Assembly: GCA_002423435.1 (NCBI GenBank)
Contig: DIWE01000022.1
Location: 22,971-86,970 of the forward strand
Reading direction: 5' to 3'
Length of the DNA stretch: 64,000 nucleotides
Source of the DNA: Clostridiales bacterium UBA6114
Lineage (GTDB): Bacteria; Bacillota; Clostridia; Oscillospirales; Butyricicoccaceae
Below the pieces are notes generated by a model that worked only from the letters and a program-made list of their open reading frames with translations, did no database searches and had not been told where the DNA came from. Numbering within the stretch: position 1 is the stretch's first letter; each line of letters opens with the position of its first letter. Positions 27,468-35,780 of the stretch are shown here, piece by piece. The position numbers and the translations under genes are program-made.

Positions 27468-28655
27468 TTACTGGTCAACAATGGAGCCGTCGATATGCAG
27501 CCTGGTATTGATCGTCCTTCTTTTGTACGGGAACTTTGTTTCCACATCGTCCACCAGCTCCACGCCGATGCCGGGATCGGCCGGGAGACAAGCAAACCCG
27601 TTTTCCACCTTTGGAACCCATGTCACCATATCGCTTTGCCGGAAGGATTTCCGGTCCATTTGATCGGTGCTGGTGTAACGTTCGGTGGCGGAAATCCCTT
27701 CATGATCCGGCAGCTCCTGAATCGCGAAATTCTCGACGGCGGCAGCCACCTGCATACAGGCGGCAGTGCTCACGGGACTGAGCGGATTATGGGGCACGAT
27801 CAGCGCGCCGTGAGCCTCGGCAATCGCCGCGATCTTTTTGGTGCCCGTGATGCCCCCGCAAACGCAGACGCTGGTGCGGACATACGACATGGCGTTTCGG
27901 CCGAGCAGCATCTGAAACTCCTGAATCGTATGGATTCTCTCCCCTGTTGCAACAGGGACATTGATCTTATTCGCGATCAGCGCCATGGAATCAAAGTTGT
28001 CCGGAATAACCGGATCTTCAAGGAAAAACGGCGTATACGGTTCGACTTTATGCGCAAAGGCGATCGCTTCGCCGGGCTTCATTCTGCGGTGCAGCTCCAG
28101 GCAAAGGTCCATATCGTCCCCCACGGCCTCGCGGATCAGCCGCACGCGGTCGGCCGCCTCGTTAATCATCTTTGCGTAGCTCTCATAATACGGCTTGCTT
28201 CTCGGTTCGTCCAAAAAGGGCGAAAGATGGCCGACCGCATTATATCCGGCCTCCTTTGCCTTTACACAGCTGTCGATCAGTTCCTCGGTGGTCGATCCGC
28301 CGACATGGTAATAGGTTCTTATTTTATCTCTGCATTTGCCGCCCAGGAGGCTGTATACCGGCACATCGTAGTACTTCCCAGCAATGTCCCACAGCGCGAT
28401 GTCAATCGCGCTGATGGCCCCCATTACGGCCGCGCCTCTGAAATGAAAGCAACGATACATGTACTGCCAGTGATGCTCGATCTGCAGGGGGTCTTTATCG
28501 ATCAGATACGTCCGAAACGAGTTTATTGCCTCGGCGGACGCATCTAAAAACCCCCACGCTCCCGATTCCCCCACGCCTACTATGCCCTCGTCCGTATAAA
28601 CCTTGACGTAAAGAAAACTGTTTGCGGGGACGGCCCGGACATCAATGATCTTCAT
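27468..28655 (-). CDS. Mandelate racemase/muconate lactonizing-type sugar-acid dehydratase
   Basis: This 395-residue enolase-superfamily enzyme has the conserved capping domain and a barrel with metal ligands in CLELHRR, FLEDP and ATGERIHT, plus the catalytic His in VPHNPLSP. The layout matches the galactonate/mannonate dehydratase branch, which removes water from aldonic acids to give 2-keto-3-deoxy acids. AAGGAGG precedes the ATG. A TGGTATGACCA operator lies 19 bp before the start, linking it to the GntR at 28891. Confidence 0.88.
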   Translation of the reverse strand: MKIIDVRAVPANSFLYVKVYTDEGIVGVGESGAWGFLDASAEAINSFRTYLIDKDPLQIEHHWQYMYRCFHFRGAAVMGAISAIDIALWDIAGKYYDVPVYSLLGGKCRDKIRTYYHVGGSTTEELIDSCVKAKEAGYNAVGHLSPFLDEPRSKPYYESYAKMINEAADRVRLIREAVGDDMDLCLELHRRMKPGEAIAFAHKVEPYTPFFLEDPVIPDNFDSMALIANKINVPVATGERIHTIQEFQMLLGRNAMSYVRTSVCVCGGITGTKKIAAIAEAHGALIVPHNPLSPVSTAACMQVAAAVENFAIQELPDHEGISATERYTSTDQMDRKSFRQSDMVTWVPKVENGFACLPADPGIGVELVDDVETKFPYKRRTINTRLHIDGSIVDQ

Positions 28656-28673
28656 TCATTTCCCTCCTTTTGT

Positions 28674-28684
28674 TGGTATGACCA
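28674..28684. promoter_or_regulatory. FadR-type operator TGGT-ATG-ACCA
   Basis: Perfect TGGT/ACCA inverted repeat, 19 bp upstream of the dehydratase-like gene. The TGGTNNGACCA form is the usual FCD/FadR-type GntR half-site pair. Related sites are at 28764 and 29616. Confidence 0.7.
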
Positions 28685-28763
28685 CATCGCCGTTATTATT
28701 ATTCTATAATTTCCATTTATATGGTGTCAATACGTTTTAAAATGTTTGTACGAATCAACAAAT

Positions 28764-28774
28764 TGGTCAGACCT
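28764..28774. promoter_or_regulatory. FadR-type operator TGGT-CAG-ACCT
   Basis: Second site of the same form, in the region between the divergent dehydratase and GntR genes. It fits autoregulation of the GntR gene at 28891. Confidence 0.62.
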
Positions 28775-28890
28775 TATCTGTTCATTCATACAAAATTTGT
28801 AATCCCGAACCGTTTTTTTTGTTTAGACATTGAAAAGTTTGGGCGATTATTATAAACTAAATCAGTCCAAATGTTGCAAGGAGTTATATG

Positions 28891-29598
28891 ATGGAAAAAA
28901 GCAGTGAAAAAAAAGTCATTATACACGAGGTCGCCGTACAGGAAATACTGAAGCTGATCGCCGACAACGGCCTTAAGGCCGGCGACAAGCTGCCGACCGA
29001 ACGCGAGCTTGTCCAAAGGTTCAATATCAGCCGTTCCTCAATACGCGAGGCCCTGAAATTACTGGAGTCGAATTTTGTCGTCAGAATCAAGCACGGCAGC
29101 GGAATTTATGTCGATGCCTTCGACGAATCCACCTTAAGCTGGTATAAAAACGACTCCAACGATATTAAGGTCCTTAATCTGATAAAAAATACGGTTGAAG
29201 CCCGCATTCTGCTTGAGACATATGCTTTCCAGCAAGCCGCAAAAGCGATTACTCCCGAACAGGTCCAGGCCCTTTACGAGGAGGAGGAAATGGAATATAT
29301 CCGGATGCGAAAAAACAAGAACAGCTCCGGCATTCCCGGAATCAGCTTCGAGCATCTGATTATCAGTTACCAGTCGAACCCCATATTGACAAATCTGCAC
29401 AAGAGGCTCAGCGGAATATGGAAAAGCTATCATGATATCATTAACTCCGTGGCCCTTCCCCTGGAGGTCCGGCACAAAGACCATCTGGCCATTATCAAGG
29501 CGATCGCAAACAACAACCCCAATAAAATTGCGAAAGCGGTAACCTCTCATCTTAAGAAAACCGCCGACGCCATCGACAATCTGCTGACGCAGAGATAA
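28891..29598 (+). CDS. GntR-family transcriptional regulator (FadR subfamily)
   Basis: This regulator of about 235 residues has an N-terminal winged HTH (GDKLPTERELVQRFNISRSSIREALKLLESNFVV) and a helical effector domain ending HKDHLAIIKAIANNNPNKIAKAVTSHL. The second of two adjacent ATGs (28888 and 28891) has the better 7-base spacing from AAGGAG. Three TGGTNNGACC sites around it lie in front of the dehydratase gene, itself and the downstream LarA-like gene, so this three-gene set looks like one regulon. Confidence 0.93.
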   Translation: MEKSSEKKVIIHEVAVQEILKLIADNGLKAGDKLPTERELVQRFNISRSSIREALKLLESNFVVRIKHGSGIYVDAFDESTLSWYKNDSNDIKVLNLIKNTVEARILLETYAFQQAAKAITPEQVQALYEEEEMEYIRMRKNKNSSGIPGISFEHLIISYQSNPILTNLHKRLSGIWKSYHDIINSVALPLEVRHKDHLAIIKAIANNNPNKIAKAVTSHLKKTADAIDNLLTQR

Positions 29599-29615
29599 TT
29601 TTGCACCCTGTTTTT

Positions 29616-29626
29616 TGGTATGACCT
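29616..29626. promoter_or_regulatory. FadR-type operator TGGT-ATG-ACCT
   Basis: Third site, 64 bp upstream of the second LarA-like gene and just after the GntR stop codon. It suggests a separate regulated promoter for that gene. Confidence 0.65.
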
Positions 29627-29689
29627 TCAATCCGATCTGTTATAAATACATCGCCGTGTATGAATTTAATGCGAAGGATTTGAAGAGTT

Positions 29690-30964
29690 ATGCAGCAAAT
29701 CATTGTTCCTTACGGCCATACCCGGCAAATCGGGTATGTCGACGACGGAATCAAAATCCAGACTGTGGATGTCCCCCCGTCGGGCAAGCAATATGATCTG
29801 AAGAACCTCATTGAAAAATCCATGAACAATCCGATCGGCTGCCCGCATTTGGAGGATATGGTGACAAAGCGGGACAAAATCGCGATTGTTGTCAACGACC
29901 AGACCCGCCCCGGCCCAAACGGGCTGATCATGGATGCGATCATAAGCAGGCTGGAATCCGCCGGGATCGCGGACGGTCAAATCTCAATCGTTTTCGCCAC
30001 CGGAAGCCACCGCTCTCCCACCGCGGAGGAAATGATACATATTATCGGGAAAAAGCATTGCGACCGTTTCAGCATTGTGGTTCACGATTGCCTTGACGAC
30101 GAAAGCCTCGCCTATATCGGCGATACGCCGTCCGGTATGCCGCTTTACATCAATCGGACCGTCGCCGAAGCCACCTTCTGCATCGTGACGGGGCTGATCG
30201 CCCCTCACCACTGCGCGGGCTACAGCGGCGGCAGAAAAAGCATCGTTCCCGGCGTGGCCGGGCTTAAAAGCCTGAAAGTACACCATTCCTTTCCCGTCTA
30301 TCAGTATGAGCCCGCCATGGGATATATCTACGGCAACCCGTTCCATGAGATTGCCCTCGACGCGGCCCGGCGCGTTGCCGTTAAGTTTATGGTCAACGCC
30401 GTCCAGGACCCCCATAAAAACTATATCGAATTTGTGTCGGGGGACCTCGTTCGGGCGCACGAGGAAGGCGTCCGCATCTGCAGGGAAGCCTGTTCAATAA
30501 ATGTAAGCTCCAGAGCCGAGGTCATAGTGGCAAGTCCCGGCGGATTCCCGCGCGATATTGATCTCTATCAGGCTCAAAAAGCCCTGTCGGTCGCCGAAAC
30601 CCTCTGTGCGCCAAACTGCGTTTTCATCCTGTGCGCCGAATGCCGGGACGGATTCGGCGAGGGCAACTTCCATCAGTGGATGGTTTACTGCAAATCTCCG
30701 GAGGATATCATTGACCGGTATGCCAAGGAAGGGTTTAATGTGGGCAACAATAAGGCGTTTAACTATGCCCGCGCCCTGATGAAGGGCAGGGTCATCATTG
30801 TCACCGACCGGATTTCCGAAAAGGCTCTGAACGAAGCGAAGCTTGAATGGGCTCCAAACCTTCAGGAAGCTCTCCGGACGGTCATGTCCTCGCGCAGGTT
30901 TGAGACCATGACCGTAATCCCCAACGCCGTCAATTTTGTGACGCATATCGAAGGCGGGCAATGA
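29690..30964 (+). CDS. LarA-like nickel-dependent 2-hydroxyacid racemase/epimerase (second copy)
   Basis: This 424-residue paralogue of the protein at 24826 keeps DQTRPGP, ATGSHRSP, APHHCAGYSGGRKSIVPGVAG and the later HHS. It differs in DQTR for DHTR, a position near the active site, so the substrate may differ. Sharing a GntR operator with the aldonate dehydratase-like gene suggests that it epimerises an aldonic acid before dehydration. It ends in a terminator at 31024. Confidence 0.9.
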   Translation: MQQIIVPYGHTRQIGYVDDGIKIQTVDVPPSGKQYDLKNLIEKSMNNPIGCPHLEDMVTKRDKIAIVVNDQTRPGPNGLIMDAIISRLESAGIADGQISIVFATGSHRSPTAEEMIHIIGKKHCDRFSIVVHDCLDDESLAYIGDTPSGMPLYINRTVAEATFCIVTGLIAPHHCAGYSGGRKSIVPGVAGLKSLKVHHSFPVYQYEPAMGYIYGNPFHEIALDAARRVAVKFMVNAVQDPHKNYIEFVSGDLVRAHEEGVRICREACSINVSSRAEVIVASPGGFPRDIDLYQAQKALSVAETLCAPNCVFILCAECRDGFGEGNFHQWMVYCKSPEDIIDRYAKEGFNVGNNKAFNYARALMKGRVIIVTDRISEKALNEAKLEWAPNLQEALRTVMSSRRFETMTVIPNAVNFVTHIEGGQ

Positions 30965-31023
30965 TCGTTCCCTCGCAGCCCATGGAAAAACGCCGCATAA
31001 AACGGCAGACGAACTGTACAATC

Positions 31024-31069
31024 AAAAAAGCCGAGATACAAGGATAACATCCCTACATCTCAGCTTTTT
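31024..31069. terminator. Rho-independent terminator after second LarA-like gene
   Basis: AAAAAGC and GAGAT pair with ATCTC and GCTTTTT with one mismatch between the two blocks, and a T-run follows. Confidence 0.8.
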
Positions 31070-31084
31070 CTTTGTTCCTGCGCG

Positions 31085-31245
31085 ATACTTTCAGGGCAGA
31101 CGGCCATGACGCGGTGCGTCGCCACAACGGATAAAATCCGGTCATGGCCGTCTGTCTCGTATATGTTTCGGTTGCCGCTTGCGGCGGCGAGAAACATGCG
31201 TTTAATCCGCGAAGCGGGGCTGCCCTAAAAGTATTTTCAGGGCAG
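31085..31245. mobile_element. Small palindromic element with 15-bp inverted ends, next to histidine kinase stop
   Basis: ATACTTTCAGGGCAG at 31085-31099 is inverted as CTGCCCTAAAAGTAT at 31220-31234 (14 of 15 match). Immediately outside, TTTCAGGGCAG is repeated in direct orientation and forms the last codons and stop of the kinase gene. Inside are a long stem CAGACGGCCATGAC/GTCATGGCCGTCTG and a stem with ATGTTTC/GAAACAT ends and the CGGTTGCCGCTT string also seen in family A. It looks like a non-autonomous element or decayed terminator cassette. Confidence 0.65.
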
Positions 31246-32814
31246 TCTCTGGTCAAACGACGGAAAACAGATGCGAAAAATCGTACCCTTCCCCAGCTCG
31301 CTCGCCACATCGATCTCGCCGCTTTGCAGCTGCACCAGCTTTTTCACGATAACCAGTCCGAGGCCGCTCCCCTTTTCCTTCAGATGCTCGTCGCGCTGGT
31401 TCTTGATCCGATAAAACCTTTCCCAAATATGCGGCAGGTCTTCGGGCGCTATTCCGATACCGTTGTCCTCAATGCAGAGCATCACTTTGCCCTGCCGGAC
31501 TTCGACTTGAATCCTGATAGCGCCGTTTTCCGTCGCCCTGATTGCATTTTTTAATAGATTTCTGATCACCTGCTCCAAGCGGTCGGCGTCGCCAAGTATC
31601 ATCGCTTTTTCGCTTTTTTTATCGATCAGAAGCGATGTATTTGTTCGGCTGGCCACCGGCTCCATGGACATGGCCACACCCTGAGCCAGGGCATTTAAGT
31701 CTACAGGCAGTTTTTCGACCGTTATATTGCCGCTTTCCAGGCGGCTTAATTCCAGGATGTCGTCAACCAGCCTGCTGATATGAATCGTTTGGTTATAAAT
31801 CGTGTCCAGATACCTCTCACGCAGAGCGTCGTCCTGTACGACACCGTCCCGGATGGCCTCGACAAAGCCCTGCACCGCGGTCAGCGGCGTCCGCAGCTCA
31901 TGCGATATCTCTGCAAACAAGCGGGTTCTTTCTTCCTCCACCTTGCTGCTCTCGGCCTGAACCTTCTGCAGCCTTTCCGCCAATTTATTAAGCTCGCCGC
32001 CAAGGATATTGATTTCATCCAGCGGCTGCTCCTTGTCGTCGGGCACATAGCTTCCCCGGCTGATTTCGGCCGCGGCGGCGGCCAGACGGGAAATCGGCCG
32101 GGATATGTATAACGCCAGGTAAACGGAGATGAAAATAATAAACAACAGGATAACAACTCCCCAGATTACCATGTATAACCGCATTTTGCTCAAACCCAGA
32201 TCGAGATTGGACGTTTTCGCTTCCAGCAGGATACCCTTGTAGATCGGCTCTTTACTGTCGCCCATGGGCACAACGGCGGCAAAGACGGGCTGGCCGGTAT
32301 CTGGATCCATTGTCTGGGTCGTGGCAGTCGAACCCTTCCGGAGAATATCAAGGTATTTTCCCTCAACCGTGCTGCCGGGAACCGTTTCCTGCTCGGCGGA
32401 GGTGGCCGTGATCTTTCCCGTCTTGTCAAAGATTGTGATTTTTGTGTCAAAGACGTCGGCAAGATACTTGAGTAAGTCCTGTTGGTCCCGGATCTGGCTG
32501 CCCGCGAGCTGGTCGGGCGGCAAGCCCGACGCACTGCCAGCCTGTCCGAGCAGAGCAAAATTAACCCGTTTGGCCTCGCGCATCAGTGTCTGTTGGATCT
32601 GACCATAGGTTACCTGTTGGACCACAACGTTCGAAAACACCATCAGGACAATCAGAGCGATTACAAAGGCCGTTATGTTGGTAAACAATATTCTGGTGTA
32701 GAGATTTTTGTTGAACTGTTCCCGGAGCAAGCGTTTCACAACGAGGCAGAATCGATGCAGGGCCCCGGCTGCCCATTGAAGCTTCTCCCTGCCCCGCTCG
32801 AGATATGTATTCAC
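31237..32814 (-). CDS. Two-component sensor histidine kinase
   Basis: This 525-residue membrane kinase has TM1 at about 43-65, an extracellular sensor domain (66-210), TM2 at 212-237, a HAMP linker, the phospho-accepting His305 in AEISHELRTP, the N-box IRNLLKNAI, G1 CIEDNGIGI and GSGLGLVIVKKL. The GTG at 32814 overlaps the response-regulator stop by 4 bp, and AGGAGG lies upstream; an earlier frame start would overlap the regulator gene by 54 bp more. It resembles PhoR/ResE-type kinases. Confidence 0.93.
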   Translation of the reverse strand: MNTYLERGREKLQWAAGALHRFCLVVKRLLREQFNKNLYTRILFTNITAFVIALIVLMVFSNVVVQQVTYGQIQQTLMREAKRVNFALLGQAGSASGLPPDQLAGSQIRDQQDLLKYLADVFDTKITIFDKTGKITATSAEQETVPGSTVEGKYLDILRKGSTATTQTMDPDTGQPVFAAVVPMGDSKEPIYKGILLEAKTSNLDLGLSKMRLYMVIWGVVILLFIIFISVYLALYISRPISRLAAAAAEISRGSYVPDDKEQPLDEINILGGELNKLAERLQKVQAESSKVEEERTRLFAEISHELRTPLTAVQGFVEAIRDGVVQDDALRERYLDTIYNQTIHISRLVDDILELSRLESGNITVEKLPVDLNALAQGVAMSMEPVASRTNTSLLIDKKSEKAMILGDADRLEQVIRNLLKNAIRATENGAIRIQVEVRQGKVMLCIEDNGIGIAPEDLPHIWERFYRIKNQRDEHLKEKGSGLGLVIVKKLVQLQSGEIDVASELGKGTIFRICFPSFDQRLP

Positions 32815-33521
32815 GGCGCTGTCTCTCCTCCTTTGGCAGGAGGTGTAAACTGATATCCTACACCCCATACGGTTGTCAGGTATTCAGACGGCAAAGGAGC
32901 CAGTTTGATCCTTAATCTGCGAATGTGGACATCTATCGTGCGCTGATCTCCGAAGAAATCATATCCCCAAACGGCTGCCAAAAGCTCCTCGCGGCTGAAA
33001 ACCCGGCGCGGGTTCTGCGCCAGGAAATAGAGCAGGTCGTATTCTCTGGGAGTAGCTCCTATCTCCCGGCCGGCAATTAAGATCGTTCTGGTATCGCCCA
33101 GGATTTCCAGCCCGGGATATTTTAATTTTCGGTTATTTGCAGCCTCTAAAGGCTGTGCGCGGCGCAACACCGCTTTGATTCTGGCCACCAGCTCTCTGGG
33201 GCTGAAGGGCTTGGCGACGTAATCGTCGGCCCCCATTTCCAGCCCCAACACGCGGTCTGCTTCTTCTCCCTTGGCCGTAAGCATGATGATGGGGACCATA
33301 CGTGTCGACCTCAAATTGCGGCATATGGTAAGCCCGTCCTGGCCCGGAAGCATAATGTCCAGGATTACCACATCGGGATTTTCACGGTCGAACGCTGCAA
33401 GAGCCAGGTCACCGTCGCTGATCCCGATAACCTTAAACCCTTCTCTCTCGCCGTATAATTTAACCAGTTCCAAAACGTTTTGATCATCATCTACCAGTAA
33501 AACCTTACCAGAATAGGGCAT
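32811..33521 (-). CDS. OmpR-family response regulator
   Basis: This 236-residue regulator has a receiver domain with acidic pocket DDD (11-13), phosphorylation site Asp55 (VILDIMLPGQDG) and Lys in MLTAKG, and an OmpR-type winged helix ending VWGVGYQFTPP. The ATG at 33521 follows GGAGGG by 4-5 bases; an ATG 12 bases upstream has no ribosome site. It is preceded by a c-di-AMP-type riboswitch and a consensus promoter, so the pair is probably controlled by c-di-AMP. Confidence 0.95.
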   Translation of the reverse strand: MPYSGKVLLVDDDQNVLELVKLYGEREGFKVIGISDGDLALAAFDRENPDVVILDIMLPGQDGLTICRNLRSTRMVPIIMLTAKGEEADRVLGLEMGADDYVAKPFSPRELVARIKAVLRRAQPLEAANNRKLKYPGLEILGDTRTILIAGREIGATPREYDLLYFLAQNPRRVFSREELLAAVWGYDFFGDQRTIDVHIRRLRIKLAPLPSEYLTTVWGVGYQFTPPAKGGETAP

Positions 33522-33641
33522 TTTTCCCTCCATTGGCGGTATCCTTATCCCAAACTCTAAATTTAATCTCTTCCAAAAAGTCGCCTTTAATACAGAAAGG
33601 GTCCCGCTTTAAGAAAGACGCAAGACCCTTTACACAGTATT

Positions 33642-33773
33642 TTCTCTTGAAAGCGCTTACGAAGTTAGCTGACGGATTAGGGCCAAAGTACGGCCCCTTC
33701 GGTATAAAACCGGATTCACCCCAGAAAGATGGGTCCCCCGTTTCCATCTGAATGGAACTCAGCGCGTCTTGAG
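33642..33773 (-). ncRNA. Cyclic di-AMP riboswitch (ydaO-yuaA type)
   Basis: The minus-strand leader contains the conserved blocks of this riboswitch in order: GGGGGACCC, a short stem, GGGGTGAATCCGG, an AGGGGCC/GGCCCTAATCC stem, then GTCAGCTAAC-TTCGTAAGCG and a purine-rich GAGAA end. These match my memory of the ydaO consensus closely. In known cases c-di-AMP binding turns expression off by termination. Downstream at about 33590-33630 an AAAGGGTC/GACCCTTT stem could be the expression platform, though its T-run is poor. The regulated genes are the response regulator and kinase. Confidence 0.9.
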
Positions 33774-33807
33774 CTATTTAGTTAAAAAAAGTAACAACTT
33801 TGTAATA

Positions 33808-33836
33808 ATTATAAGGTTTTAGCCGCCATCTGTCAA
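33808..33836 (-). promoter_or_regulatory. Consensus sigma-70/SigA promoter of riboswitch-RR-HK transcript
   Basis: TTGACA, 17 bases, TATAAT on the minus strand, an exact consensus. It would start transcription near 33800, just before the riboswitch, giving a leader of about 280 bases. Confidence 0.85.
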
Positions 33837-33948
33837 CCCCGCGTAAAACGGGACAAAAAAGATGCTTTTATTATACTGGAAATATATGAAAGGCAATTTA
33901 CCAAACTATGAAAAGATTTTGCGAAAATATGAACAAATGTTACGTAAG

Positions 33949-33976
33949 TTGCCAATCAGGCGATATTTGTTATAAT
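33949..33976 (+). promoter_or_regulatory. Promoter of PGA hydrolase gene
   Basis: TTGCCA, 16 bases, TATAAT on the plus strand, about 80 bp before the hydrolase start. The region 33837-33948 between the two divergent promoters shows no other feature. Confidence 0.65.
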
Positions 33977-34056
33977 AATAGCTGTTAAAGCAAATGGAAG
34001 CGTTTATTTTTATTGGTACTTTATAGAAATATAAAAAAGCGAGTGGGTTAAAAGAT

Positions 34057-34833
34057 ATGTCTGGAAAAACAACATACGATTTTTTCAGTTCTGCACGGCT
34101 TACTGCCTGCTGCTGTCTGATTATTTCGATGTTTACTCAGTCAACCGCCGGGACCTTTGACGGCATTGATGACAAGCCCGGTAAACCAAGTGAAAATACG
34201 GGCTGCGAAACGGAAACCAGCGCGACGGATTTCGGCTCCTATGGAACTCCCACCCACATGATGGATTTTGGAGATATTGAGATGCAGACCGACATGGCGG
34301 ATTTCGGGGACTATAAAATTGAAACCGGCAAGACGGATTCCGATATTATCGTGATTGCGATTCACGGAGGGAAAATCGAGCGCGGTACCACCGAGCTCGC
34401 CTGCGCCTTATCTTCCCATAACAATTACAACTACTACTCCTATCAGGGCGTTAAAAGCAAAGAAAACCTGGCCCTGCATGTTGCCTCGGATCAATTCGCG
34501 GAGCCGACTGCCCTCAAAATGGTCTCGGAATCAAAAACGACCCTGTCGATCCACGGCTGCACCGGTTTAAGGGAATTCACCTATGTCGGAGGCCTGGACA
34601 CGGAATTGGGAAACAAAATAAAGGACGCGCTGACAAGGTACGGCTTTACGGTATTGCCTGCCCCGGAGCATCTCGCCGGCACAGCAAAAAACAACATTGC
34701 GAACAGGAACAGGCGCGGGGCGGGGATACAGCTCGAAATATCTAAGGGCTTAAGGGCAAGGTTTTTATCCGGTGACAACGACAGCCTGAAAAACTATGTC
34801 CTGGCAATCAGCGAGGCAGTCAACAGTATTTAA
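34057..34833 (+). CDS. Poly-gamma-glutamate hydrolase family protein (PghP-like, active-site residues intact)
   Basis: This 258-residue protein has an N-terminal hydrophobic segment (about 13-31, possibly a signal) and a linker with three DFG-containing repeats (58-86: TDFGSY, MDFGDI, ADFGDY). It then has a PghP-type zinc-peptidase domain. His103 and Glu108 (HGGKIERGTTE), His166 (SIHGCTG) and Glu227 (IQLEISKGLR) match the expected zinc ligands and catalytic glutamate. The family cuts gamma-glutamyl bonds of PGA. A paralogue lies in the pgs operon 2 kb away. The ribosome site is weak. Confidence 0.85.
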   Translation: MSGKTTYDFFSSARLTACCCLIISMFTQSTAGTFDGIDDKPGKPSENTGCETETSATDFGSYGTPTHMMDFGDIEMQTDMADFGDYKIETGKTDSDIIVIAIHGGKIERGTTELACALSSHNNYNYYSYQGVKSKENLALHVASDQFAEPTALKMVSESKTTLSIHGCTGLREFTYVGGLDTELGNKIKDALTRYGFTVLPAPEHLAGTAKNNIANRNRRGAGIQLEISKGLRARFLSGDNDSLKNYVLAISEAVNSI

Positions 34834-34923
34834 TCGGAATCCTGGGGGCACCCACGCGGCGCCGGGGTGTCCGAGGCAGAAGGAACGGAAAAGAGCAGTC
34901 GGCGGTCTTCATAATGGGAAGGA

Positions 34924-34951
34924 TTGACAATTATTTTTTATATGTTATGAT
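34924..34951 (+). promoter_or_regulatory. Promoter of Gre-like gene
   Basis: TTGACA, 16 bases, TATGAT. A TTCGCTA/TAGCGAA hairpin follows in the leader at about 34962-34979. Confidence 0.65.
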
Positions 34952-35040
34952 GATATCAGTGTTTCGCTATTTCTAGCGAAGCGCTTTTGTATTTTTGAGT
35001 GAAATTTCAATAAAATTCAATAAAATGGAAGGATATGGGA

Positions 35041-35514
35041 ATGAGAGAAATAAAACTGTCGAAAAAAGTCTTTGAAATCCTATTAACCCAATTGGTCACA
35101 ATTGAAGAGCGCAGAGAACGGTCAGGAAGCTATGGCGGCGCCAATGAAAACCCTGGTGAATTTTCCGGGTTTATGGACATTTATGAACGCAAGCTTAAAG
35201 AGCTTGTCGAGTCCGTCACACTGATTGAAACAGAAAATACTTCCGTGCCTTTTGTCGTAATCGGCAGCGAAGTCCAGGTCTGCGACCTTGACTCAATGGA
35301 AATGATTACTTGCCGGGTTACGACTCCCGAAGCTTTCGAGCCCGAAGGAAACGATGTGACGATATTATCTCCGATAGGGAAAGCCCTTTTGTTAAAGGAA
35401 GTCGGGGATTGCGTTGATATCAGGGCGCCTGTCGGTGTGATTCATTATGAGATTACGTCTATCGGCTTAGATTCGGAAATTGATATTGACAGCATTTATT
35501 CATATTTAGCATAA
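35041..35514 (+). CDS. GreA/GreB-domain protein (Rnk/elongation factor-like)
   Basis: This 157-residue protein has a C-terminal GreA/GreB domain (from about 75: VVIGSEVQVCDLDSMEMITCRV, ILSPIGKALLLKEVGDCVDI) that binds RNA polymerase. The N-terminal part (EERRERSGSYGGANENPGEFSGFMDIYERKLKELV) is shorter than the coiled coil of true GreA. It may therefore act as a polymerase-binding regulator rather than a cleavage factor. The ATG at 35041 is 8 bases after GGAAGG; an ATG at 35035 is too close. Confidence 0.82.
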   Translation: MREIKLSKKVFEILLTQLVTIEERRERSGSYGGANENPGEFSGFMDIYERKLKELVESVTLIETENTSVPFVVIGSEVQVCDLDSMEMITCRVTTPEAFEPEGNDVTILSPIGKALLLKEVGDCVDIRAPVGVIHYEITSIGLDSEIDIDSIYSYLA

Positions 35515-35563
35515 AAATATCAAGCTGCCTTTACTGAGAGGCGGCAGGTTTAAGGAGGTCTTT

Positions 35564-35659
35564 ATGAGACATACATTCAGAGCGGCTGCAATCTTCCAAA
35601 TTGCAGGGGGACGGGGACGGATAACCGGACGGCGGAAAGGTTTCATGCAGACGGCATAA
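35564..35659 (+). CDS. Possible 31-residue small ORF
   Basis: TAAGGAGG stands 4-5 bases before an ATG that opens a 31-codon frame with a basic, Gly/Arg-rich product (MRHTFRAAAIFQIAGGRGRI at its start). The ribosome site is the main support; composition is odd and no family is recognised. It could equally be non-coding sequence between the Gre-like gene and the next one. Confidence 0.3.
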   Translation: MRHTFRAAAIFQIAGGRGRITGRRKGFMQTA

Positions 35660-35780
35660 AAACCACGGCGGTTAAACATCCTTGCTCCTCCCTTGCTGAT
35701 AAAAAAATCGGCTTGAGAGGATTTTTTATATTCAGAATGAGTGTCGAATCTACAATCCATCGACGAAAGGGAAGGAAGAA

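Noticed and set aside
33585..33640. Classical terminator as riboswitch expression platform
   Set aside because: The AAAGGGTC/GACCCTTT stem is real, but no clear T-run follows, so it is only mentioned as a possible platform.
33533..33751. Small frame on the plus strand opposite the riboswitch
   Set aside because: It lies antisense to the riboswitch and lacks a ribosome site.
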